A DNA stretch of 19,661 bases, from assembly GCA_965120355.1 (NCBI GenBank), contig CBCPMX010000061.1, positions 1 through 19,661 of the forward strand. Reading direction: 5' to 3'. The notes beneath the pieces are model-generated. The model did no database searches. It had not been told where the DNA came from and was given only the letters and a program-made list of their open reading frames with translations. The stretch comes from CBCPMX01 sp965120355 (GTDB lineage Bacteria > Bacillota > Clostridia > Oscillospirales > Oscillospiraceae). Shown in pieces: positions 14,401 through 19,661 of the stretch. A program made the position numbers and the translations under genes. Within the stretch, counting starts at the first letter, position 1. Each line of letters starts with the position of its first letter.

Positions 14401-14679
14401 TTACTGCTGCTCCGTGGCGGTGCCCTTGGTAGAGACAGCCCACTTGGCCAGCTGCACCCGCACACGATCCGCACCGGTCTCGATGGTGATCATATCATCC
14501 TTGATATGGCAGATCGTACCTACGATCCCGCCAATGGTGGTGATCTCATCGCCCACAGCCAGATTGTTCCGCATCTCATTCAGAGCCTTCTTCTTCTTAT
14601 TCTCCGGGCGGATCAGTAAGAAGTAGAACACCACAATCAAGATGGCAAACGGCAGCAGGGTCGCCAACAATTCACCCAT
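14401..14679 (-). CDS. yajC: Preprotein translocase subunit YajC
   Basis: YajC is the small single-pass accessory subunit that joins SecDF at the Sec translocon. The 92-residue product has one membrane segment (about residues 4-23), then the signature IRPENKKKK turn at 23-31, a helix with NEMRNNLAVGDEI, and the beta-rich domain with TTIGGIVGTI, all as in the family. ATG 14679 is chosen because GGAGG lies about 7 nt upstream; a TTG at 14697 overlaps that site. No secDF lies in the window. The gene has its own promoter 32 nt upstream of the start and its own terminator, so it can be made as a single-gene transcript next to tgt, a common neighbour of yajC in bacteria. Confidence 0.95.
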   Translation of the reverse strand: MGELLATLLPFAILIVVFYFLLIRPENKKKKALNEMRNNLAVGDEITTIGGIVGTICHIKDDMITIETGADRVRVQLAKWAVSTKGTATEQQ

Positions 14680-14710
14680 TGCGTATCCTCCGTTCAAAAT
14701 AATTTATACT

Positions 14711-14738
14711 ATTATAGCATTCTTCGGCTAATTTGCAA
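14711..14738 (-). promoter_or_regulatory. Predicted sigma-A promoter of yajC
   Basis: TTGCAA (14738-14733), 16-nt spacer and a perfect TATAAT (14716-14711). The start would be near 14704, leaving a leader of about 25 nt. Confidence 0.65.
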
Positions 14739-14819
14739 GCCCTAATCTTAAAGGAAACACCATCAGGCCCTCTTTGATGCTATAAGCGCCTTTGCCGGCT
14801 TATTCCGCGTATGCGCAGA

Positions 14820-15515
14820 TTAAAGCAGTTCTGCATAGAGGGCCAACACGTCCAGTCCTTTTTCGCTCACCTGAAAGGTATAGCGGCCGTTCTCCAGCTG
14901 TTCCACCCGTTCAAACCACCCCTGATAATTGCGCCGCAGGATACTGGCGGTATTGTCCGGGCCGCCCATTCGCCGGATCTCCTCAGCGCGCAGCGGGCCG
15001 TTATCCCGCAGAATTTTGGCTACATTCAACGCCTGTTCCTTATAGACCGTCAGAATTTTTTTCCGGCTGACTCCGCCGGTGTTGACGCTCCCAGTTCGAT
15101 TGGCATGCTCCTGCAGCACAGCCAGGCGGCGTTTTTTATCCCGTCGGGGCGCTGCGGCCTCTTTGGGATGGACCGCTACATCGATCTGCGGGATGCCCCC
15201 GGCGGAAAATCCCACCAGGATCAGCCCCAGTTCCAACCGGCGGCAAAGGGTCTGCATGTCTCGCATGTGGGGCGCACGGTATCCCCGCTTCGGCAACGGC
15301 ACTGCCACATAGACGCCGTCGGCAATTTTCTGCCGCTCCATAGCCTGATAGACCAGCTCCAGTGTGAATCCCCGCTTCAGCTCCACCACAATCAGCTCTT
15401 CACCCCGCACCGCGGCAATGTCGCAGTCCTTGACTTCCCCCTTGACATCATAGCCCAACGCATCCAGATAGTCCCGGACCGGTCCGTACAGATCCCGTTC
15501 CAGCAGCTTGTCCAT
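14820..15515 (-). CDS. DUF2161 protein, PD-(D/E)XK nuclease-like with C-terminal winged helix
   Basis: The 231-residue protein (numbered from ATG 15515) opens with ERDLYGPVRDYLDALGYDVKGEV and carries the nuclease-fold signature Asp32 (CDIAAV) then Glu45-Leu-Lys47 (VVELKR), the PD-(D/E)XK metal site. A long basic linker (PRRDKKRRL, about 124-132) leads to a C-terminal region (about 160-231) with a winged-helix look (RAEEIRRMGG...NYQGWFERVE...GRYTFQVSEKG). No biochemical role is established for DUF2161 that I know of. A start at 15533 would overlap the tgt stop as ATGA but lacks a ribosome binding site; ATG 15515 has GGAGAG 7 nt upstream and is preferred. Either way it is tightly coupled to tgt, which suggests a tRNA- or nucleic-acid-related job, but that is inference. 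Confidence 0.8.
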   Translation of the reverse strand: MDKLLERDLYGPVRDYLDALGYDVKGEVKDCDIAAVRGEELIVVELKRGFTLELVYQAMERQKIADGVYVAVPLPKRGYRAPHMRDMQTLCRRLELGLILVGFSAGGIPQIDVAVHPKEAAAPRRDKKRRLAVLQEHANRTGSVNTGGVSRKKILTVYKEQALNVAKILRDNGPLRAEEIRRMGGPDNTASILRRNYQGWFERVEQLENGRYTFQVSEKGLDVLALYAELL

Positions 15516-15529
15516 GGACGTCTCTCCGC

Positions 15530-16660
15530 TCATAACTTTCGCGCCAGCTTTTCCGAGTATTCTGCGCGGAACTGTTCAAAGCTTCCGTCATCCAGGCTCT
15601 GCCGGATACGCGCCATCAGCGTATTGTAGAAATACAGGTTGTGCATCACCGCCAGCCGCAGGGCCAGGACCTCCTCCGCCTTGAACAGGTGCCGCAGATA
15701 AGCGCGGCTATAGGTCCGGCAGACGGGGCAGTCACACTCCGGATCGATGGGTCCGGGATCCCGCTCATATTTGGCGTTTTTCAGATTGATGGCTCCCTGC
15801 CATGTAAACAGCCTGGCATGCCGCGCGTTGCGGGCCGGCATTACGCAGTCAAAAAAGTCGATTCCCCGGGCCACGCCTTCTATAATGTTGCTGGGCGTCC
15901 CGACACCCATGAGATACCGGGGCTTGTCTGCCGGCATATACGGCTCCACCGCCTCAATAATGTCATACATCTCCTGGGTTGTCTCCCCCACCGCCAGGCC
16001 GCCGATGGCATACCCCGGCAAATCCAGCTCCGCAATCTTCTGCATGTGCCAGATGCGGATATCGGCGTAGGTGCCGCCCTGATTGATGCCGAACAGGACC
16101 TGCCCTGGGTTCACCGTCTCCGGCAAACGGTTGAGCCGCTCCAGCTCCGCCTTGCAGCGCACCAGCCACCGGTATGTCCGCTGGCAGGACTGAAGTACAT
16201 AGTCGTGGGACGACGGGTTTTCAATACACTCGTCAAAAGCCATGGCGATGTCGCTGCCCAGATTTGACTGGATTTGCATACTCTCTTCCGGCCCCATAAA
16301 AATCTTTCGCCCGTCGATGTGGGAGGCGAAATAGACGCCCTCCTCCTGGATCCGCCGCAGCTGGGCCAGAGAGAAAACCTGAAATCCGCCGGAGTCTGTG
16401 AGCATCGGGCCATGCCAATTCATAAACTTGTGCAGGCCGCCCATCTCCCGCACCACGCCGTCACCAGGCCGCAGGTGGAGATGGTAGGTGTTGCTCAGTT
16501 CAATCTGGCAGCCAATGTGCCGCAGATCCTCTGCGCTGAGGCCGCCTTTGATCGCCCCTTGCGTCCCCACGTTCATAAACACCGGCGTCTGCACGGTTCC
16601 GTGGGGACAGGTAAATTCGCCGCGCCGGGCGCAGCCATTGGTTTTCAGTATTTGAAACAT
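15530..16660 (-). CDS. tgt: Queuine tRNA-ribosyltransferase (tRNA-guanine transglycosylase)
   Basis: Tgt swaps the wobble guanine of GUN-anticodon tRNAs for a queuine precursor. The 376-residue protein has normal length and all key parts: Asp89 in MLTDSGGFQVFSL, GINQGG (191-196), GGLAVGE (220-226), the nucleophile Asp271 in FFDCVMPARNARHARLFT, and the zinc site Cys309, Cys311, Cys314 and His340. The usual PTRxxRxG loop reads PARNARHA, a modest deviation. The ATG at 16660 has GAGG 8 nt upstream. Bacterial Tgt normally uses preQ1; no other queuosine genes and no preQ1 riboswitch are visible here. It has its own promoter about 100 nt upstream and overlaps the DUF2161 gene. yajC follows after a gap with a separate promoter. 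Confidence 0.97.
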   Translation of the reverse strand: MFQILKTNGCARRGEFTCPHGTVQTPVFMNVGTQGAIKGGLSAEDLRHIGCQIELSNTYHLHLRPGDGVVREMGGLHKFMNWHGPMLTDSGGFQVFSLAQLRRIQEEGVYFASHIDGRKIFMGPEESMQIQSNLGSDIAMAFDECIENPSSHDYVLQSCQRTYRWLVRCKAELERLNRLPETVNPGQVLFGINQGGTYADIRIWHMQKIAELDLPGYAIGGLAVGETTQEMYDIIEAVEPYMPADKPRYLMGVGTPSNIIEGVARGIDFFDCVMPARNARHARLFTWQGAINLKNAKYERDPGPIDPECDCPVCRTYSRAYLRHLFKAEEVLALRLAVMHNLYFYNTLMARIRQSLDDGSFEQFRAEYSEKLARKL

Positions 16661-16767
16661 GCGTTTTCCTCACAGCTTTTACAATTTTCATACACGAGCA
16701 GGCCATGTCACGGCAAAAGAAACGCCCTGTGCGGGCAGGCGCTGACCGGCTGTTTTTATCTGTTTCT

Positions 16768-16797
16768 ATCTTACCTGATTCCACCGTCGTTTGTCAA
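16768..16797 (-). promoter_or_regulatory. Predicted sigma-A promoter of tgt
   Basis: A perfect TTGACA (16797-16792), 18-nt spacer and TAAGAT (16773-16768). The start would be near 16761. The divergent promoter of the LRR gene lies about 90 nt away; the 323-nt gap between the two genes is filled by these promoters and their leaders, and nothing else was recognised in it. Confidence 0.6.
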
Positions 16798-16883
16798 TGC
16801 GCCCAAAGAAAACCCGATGCAAAATTTGCGCGCGCCGTCACAATTTCGACATGTTTGCGTGATACAATAAGATTGACATAATC

Positions 16884-16912
16884 TTGACAGCCCCTTTTGT
16901 CCGCCGTATAAT
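16884..16912 (+). promoter_or_regulatory. Consensus sigma-A promoter of the LRR gene
   Basis: TTGACA (16884-16889), exactly 17 nt, then TATAAT (16907-16912): a perfect match to consensus. A second TTGACA sits 11 nt upstream at 16873-16878 but has no matching -10 box. The leader would be about 65 nt. Confidence 0.85.
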
Positions 16913-16983
16913 ACCCGTATCAATCTTAAGCATTGCATCTTCTGTGATGTTTTCACTTTCATCAAATTGAATGGAGTCCCCGC

Positions 16984-18801
16984 ATGAAACGAGTTTTGAA
17001 AATTGTGATTCCGTTGCTGTTGGTTCTGGCAATTCTGGGCGGTGCAGCCTGGTATTTTCTGATCTATCAGGATACATTGAACGACACCTTTTATATTACC
17101 CGTGCCCAAGAAGCCGTGGCTGAGCAGCGCTATGACAGAGCCATCAGTCTCTATCAGAAGGCGCTGGAAAAGAATAACCAGGAGGCGTCCACCCATATCG
17201 CGCTGGCTGAAGCATATATCCTGTCCGGCAACTATTCCAGAGCGGAATATACCTTGGCCTGTGCCATTATGGATCTGCCGGAGGAGACCTCTCTGTATGT
17301 GGCCCTGTCCAGTGTCTATGTCCGGCAGGACAAGCTGCTGGACGCGGAAAACCTGTTGAGCAACGTCACCTATGATTCTGTTTATCAGGAGCTGAACGCA
17401 CTGCGGCCCGAAGCGCCCACATTGGAGCCGGAGCCTGGCGAATATTCAGATTATATCGACCTGACGATTTCCTACTCCGGCGGCACTTGCTATGTGTCCA
17501 CCTCCGGCGAATACCCCTCCACTGCCGGCACAGTTTACAGCGAACCGCTTTCCCTTTCGGGGGGCACGACACAAGTACAGGCCATGGTGGTCTCCGAGGA
17601 CGGGCTTGCCAGCCCCCTGACTACCGGCAGCTACCTCATCGGCCATGTGGACGAGGAAGTCACCTTCTCAGATCTGGTATTGGAAGATTATATTCGGGAA
17701 CTGCTGGATGTGGATTACTCCACCACCATCATGACCAGCGACCTGTGGTCCATTACAGAACTGACCATTCCAGAGGAAGTCCAATCTCTGGAGGATCTGC
17801 GGTGGTTCGATGAACTGGAGACGCTGTATATCTGTGACTTCGCAGATCTGGATCTGACGCCGGTGGCTCAGGTGGAATCCCTGCGGGTTCTTCATCTTTC
17901 CGGAACTTCCGTAGACGCCGAAAGCCTGGAGGCCATCGGCACCATGACCTGGCTGGAGGAACTGTATCTGTCCGGCTGCGGCCTTTCCTCCGTGGACGCG
18001 CTGAGCGGCATGACGGGCTTACGCATTCTGGATTTGTCCGACAACAGTCTGGGCAGTGTTTCCGCCATCTCCGGCCTCACCGGCCTGCAGGCCCTGAACC
18101 TCTCCGGCAATGTCCTGGATTCCGCAGAGACTTTGGAATCCCTGACAAACCTTCAAAATTTGAATCTATCCGGCAATCCCATCGGTGTGGTCACGCCCCT
18201 GCGCGGTTTGATCGCATTGGAGGTACTGGATATCTCCGGCTGCGGTCTGGACTCCATTGACGCCCTTTCTTCTTTGACCGGTTTACGGGAACTGGACGCC
18301 AGCAACAACAGCCTGACCAGTGTAGAGAGCCTGGCAGACTGCACAAGTATGGAAATCCTAGACCTGTCCGGCAATTTGCTCACTGACGTCAGCGCGCTGG
18401 CCGGCATGGATGCACTGACCGATTTAACGCTGGACAACAACCAGCTCACTTCCCTGCCCATGTTCTCCGTAGACTGCGCCCTGGTGTTTCTCAGCGCCAC
18501 CAACAACCAGCTCACCGACATCTCCGGACTCACGGGTTTGCAGTGGCTGAACTATGTGGATCTGGACTACAACGACCTTGAAAGCATCGATGCGTTGTCC
18601 AGCTGTATCAACCTGGTCCAGGTCAACGCTTTTGAAAATCCACTTACAGATGTCACCGCCCTGACGGACCGCAGCATCATTGTCAACTACACGCCGGTGT
18701 ACGATGACACGGAAACTTCCTCTGCGGAAGCTGCGGCCGATTCGGAGGAAGCGTCTTCCGATGCAGAGGAAGATCCATCGGATTCTGACGTTCCGTCCTG
18801 A
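16984..18801 (+). CDS. Membrane-anchored TPR / chitobiase-like / leucine-rich-repeat protein
   Basis: The 605-residue protein starts MKRVLK, followed by a membrane segment (about 7-27), so the rest is probably outside the cell. Residues about 35-130 form TPR-like helical repeats (EAVAEQRYDRAISLYQKAL, ALAEAYILSGNYSRAEYTL). Residues about 145-218 fit a chitobiase/beta-hexosaminidase C-terminal-like beta domain (PEPGEYSDYIDLTISY, YVSTSGEYPS, YSEPLSLSGGTTQVQAMVV). About 13 leucine-rich repeats of 22 residues run from about 274 to 562 with consensus L-x-x-L-x-x-L-x-L-S-x-N-x-L-x-x-V-x-x-L, as in internalin-like proteins. The tail (575-605) is rich in Glu, Ser, Ala and Asp. Such parts usually bind proteins or glycans, and no catalytic site is seen. 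GGAG lies 8 nt before the ATG. It is a single-gene transcript with its own strong promoter and terminator. Confidence 0.9.
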   Translation: MKRVLKIVIPLLLVLAILGGAAWYFLIYQDTLNDTFYITRAQEAVAEQRYDRAISLYQKALEKNNQEASTHIALAEAYILSGNYSRAEYTLACAIMDLPEETSLYVALSSVYVRQDKLLDAENLLSNVTYDSVYQELNALRPEAPTLEPEPGEYSDYIDLTISYSGGTCYVSTSGEYPSTAGTVYSEPLSLSGGTTQVQAMVVSEDGLASPLTTGSYLIGHVDEEVTFSDLVLEDYIRELLDVDYSTTIMTSDLWSITELTIPEEVQSLEDLRWFDELETLYICDFADLDLTPVAQVESLRVLHLSGTSVDAESLEAIGTMTWLEELYLSGCGLSSVDALSGMTGLRILDLSDNSLGSVSAISGLTGLQALNLSGNVLDSAETLESLTNLQNLNLSGNPIGVVTPLRGLIALEVLDISGCGLDSIDALSSLTGLRELDASNNSLTSVESLADCTSMEILDLSGNLLTDVSALAGMDALTDLTLDNNQLTSLPMFSVDCALVFLSATNNQLTDISGLTGLQWLNYVDLDYNDLESIDALSSCINLVQVNAFENPLTDVTALTDRSIIVNYTPVYDDTETSSAEAAADSEEASSDAEEDPSDSDVPS

Positions 18802-18819
18802 TCCAAGTTCCAAACAGCC

Positions 18820-18867
18820 AGCGGCACTGTCTCCTTCCATTTCGGATCTGCAGGAGACAGTGCCGCT
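18820..18867 (+). terminator. Terminator of the LRR gene
   Basis: A perfect 16-bp stem (18820-18835 with 18852-18867) with a 16-nt loop is followed by TTTGT. It begins 18 nt after the stop. Confidence 0.8.
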
Positions 18868-18990
18868 TTGTAAAACCTGCCATGCCACGGCAGCCCAAGT
18901 CATGTTTGATTGTTATTTACAGAATCAGCATGGCATCTCCCATAATCGCGGGATATTACACATCCTCCACATCGAAAGGCACTTACGAGG

Positions 18991-19020
18991 AAAGGCCCAA
19001 CCCGTTAAGAATGGGCCTTT
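18991..19020 (+). terminator. Second terminator-like hairpin
   Basis: A 9-bp stem AAAGGCCCA / TGGGCCTTT with a 12-nt loop is followed on the plus strand by TATTTACTT. On the minus strand the run of T ends after three, then CCTCG, so the plus direction is favoured although no plus-strand gene was found directly before it. Confidence 0.6.
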
Positions 19021-19089
19021 TATTTACTTGTCGAGAGGAACTATAGCAAGCGTCTTTCCTAGCGGGGCTAACACTTTCAAGACCGTGTC

Positions 19090-19125
19090 TGACACTCCCC
19101 ACAGCCTGAGCCGTAAGGAGTGTCA
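19090..19125. repeat. 9-bp inverted repeat with 18-nt loop
   Basis: TGACACTCC (19090-19098) and GGAGTGTCA (19117-19125) are perfectly complementary. No U-tract follows on either strand. It lies 24 nt past the stop of the minus-strand ORF and may be a transcript-end structure or a protein site. Confidence 0.6.
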
Positions 19126-19149
19126 ACCCATTACCCTTTCCCTTTAGCC

Positions 19150-19578
19150 TCACGCGGGTTCTCTACCGATATCCTGCTCATCACTTTTGCTCCTCCCCAC
19201 TTCCCGACTGTTACAACCGTTCTCCAGCGCAGTTAGAACGCCCTCCAGCGTACTCAGCCAGAGGGCGTATTCCTCTCGGTCCATGTCTTGAACCGAGACA
19301 TAGCTCTCGGCACGTTTACCCTCTTTTGCCGTATGGCAAAACACGGTAGACCGAACGACATAAGAGAGTTGCCGTGTGAACGACTCTTTTAACCGGTACT
19401 TATTCTTGGATAGATGCACTGGGTTTCTGCCCACCGCCTCACGGACTTTGGGGAACTTATCTATCAGGTCATCCGGGTATGCATCTTGGTGTTTTTTCCT
19501 GCCCAGCAGCGACCGAAGTTCATCGTTCTCCTTCTGCGCTGCTGCAAGCTGCTCCCGCAGCATCTCAATCTCGGTCAT
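19150..19578 (-). CDS. Hypothetical coiled-coil-start protein, unknown family
   Basis: I do not recognise this 142-residue protein. It starts MTEIEMLREQLAAAQKENDE, a heptad-rich coiled coil of about 25 residues, continues with a basic RKKHQDAYPDDLIDKF segment, a mixed domain (SKNKYRLKESFTRQLSYVVRSTVFCHTAK) and an acidic C-terminal helix (DREEYALWLSTLEGVLTAL). There is no signal peptide or membrane segment. Its ATG overlaps the stop of the upstream partial gene as ATGA, so the two are translationally coupled. Small overlapping ORFs of unknown family are common in prophages and integrative elements, which is a possibility here rather than a finding. Confidence 0.65.
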   Translation of the reverse strand: MTEIEMLREQLAAAQKENDELRSLLGRKKHQDAYPDDLIDKFPKVREAVGRNPVHLSKNKYRLKESFTRQLSYVVRSTVFCHTAKEGKRAESYVSVQDMDREEYALWLSTLEGVLTALENGCNSREVGRSKSDEQDIGREPA

Positions 19579-19661
19579 TGTGTGACACCCTCCACTCTGT
19601 ATTTGACATCAGGGCCATATCTGTCTTTGAGGTAATTGATTGCCGCCTCTACCGTTGGGGC
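19575..19661 (-). CDS. C-terminal end of an unknown gene (partial)
   Basis: The last 28 codons before a TGA at 19577-19575 stay open to the window edge and read APTVEAAINYLKDRYGPDVK and so on, with charged, soluble composition. The stop overlaps the next start as ATGA. The N-terminus is outside the window and the fragment is too short to assign. Confidence 0.5.
   Translation of the reverse strand, partial: APTVEAAINYLKDRYGPDVKYRVEGVTQ

Larger units (their letters stand above)
18868..19149. other. 282-nt gap between the LRR terminator and the end-of-window ORFs
   Basis: No supported gene. It contains a second terminator-like hairpin (18991-19020) and a 9-bp inverted repeat (19090-19125). Short plus-strand frames starting at 18901 and 18930 lack ribosome binding sites. 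It could mark the edge of an inserted element, but no attachment repeat could be defined. Confidence 0.4.

Noticed and set aside
14811..15629. Plus-strand open frame of 272 codons opposite the DUF2161 gene and the end of tgt
   Set aside because: Antisense shadow; composition and lack of start signals argue against coding.
16661..16767. preQ1 riboswitch in the tgt leader
   Set aside because: The leader has only a weak bulged hairpin and no A-rich pairing tail of the preQ1-I type.
18901..19146. Plus-strand frame of about 80 codons after the LRR terminator
   Set aside because: No ribosome binding site at the ATG, and it runs through a terminator-like hairpin.
1..19661. CRISPR array, tRNA, rRNA or insertion sequence
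   Set aside because: No regularly spaced repeats, cloverleaf-like sequence, rRNA signature or transposase motif was seen on either strand.

Overview
The window looks like chromosomal DNA from a Gram-positive, spore-lineage member of the Clostridia. The pointers are SpoIIM, a TIGR04086-type membrane protein, a YesL-like protein, strong AGGAGG-type ribosome binding sites, sigma-A-type promoters and a base composition near 55% GC by hand count of sample lines. An Oscillospiraceae-like gut bacterium fits best, but that is inference. Most genes are ordinary and well packed. No rRNA, tRNA, CRISPR array or insertion sequence was recognised.

Layout. (1) 1-638, minus: the start of an alpha/beta hydrolase in visibly AT-richer DNA, then 264 nt without a supported gene. 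(2) 3672-903, minus: a promoter, a roughly 200-nt highly structured leader, then metY, a GNAT acetyltransferase and a YoaK/DUF1275 membrane protein, joined by two ATGA stop/start overlaps. (3) 7754-3698, minus: comEA-like gene, OmpR-type response regulator, histidine kinase and a lipoprotein made of three GerMN-like domains, tightly coupled. (4) 7650-10405, plus: divergent dacA (D,D-carboxypeptidase), family 4 uracil-DNA glycosylase and a second GNAT gene, closed by a strong terminator. (5) 13447-10425, minus: spoIIM, xerD and a YesL-like membrane protein behind one promoter; the DNA upstream is rich in small repeats and palindromes. (6) 16797-13805, minus: tgt overlapping a DUF2161 PD-(D/E)XK protein, then yajC with its own promoter and terminator, then a TIGR04086-type membrane protein. 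(7) 16884-18867, plus: a near-perfect promoter driving a membrane-anchored TPR/chitobiase-like/leucine-rich-repeat protein. (8) 18868-19661: two terminator-like hairpins, another inverted repeat and two overlapping minus-strand ORFs of unknown, possibly mobile-element, origin.

The most interesting assembly is region 3 with its divergent neighbour. A response regulator, a kinase and a GerMN lipoprotein overlapping the kinase gene recall the actinobacterial MtrA-MtrB-LpqB cell-wall system. Here the set is preceded by a DNA-binding ComEA-like membrane protein and faces a peptidoglycan carboxypeptidase across a shared promoter region. The second candidate is the metY leader: it has at least three long complementary helices, and I cannot match it to a known methionine-pathway riboswitch.
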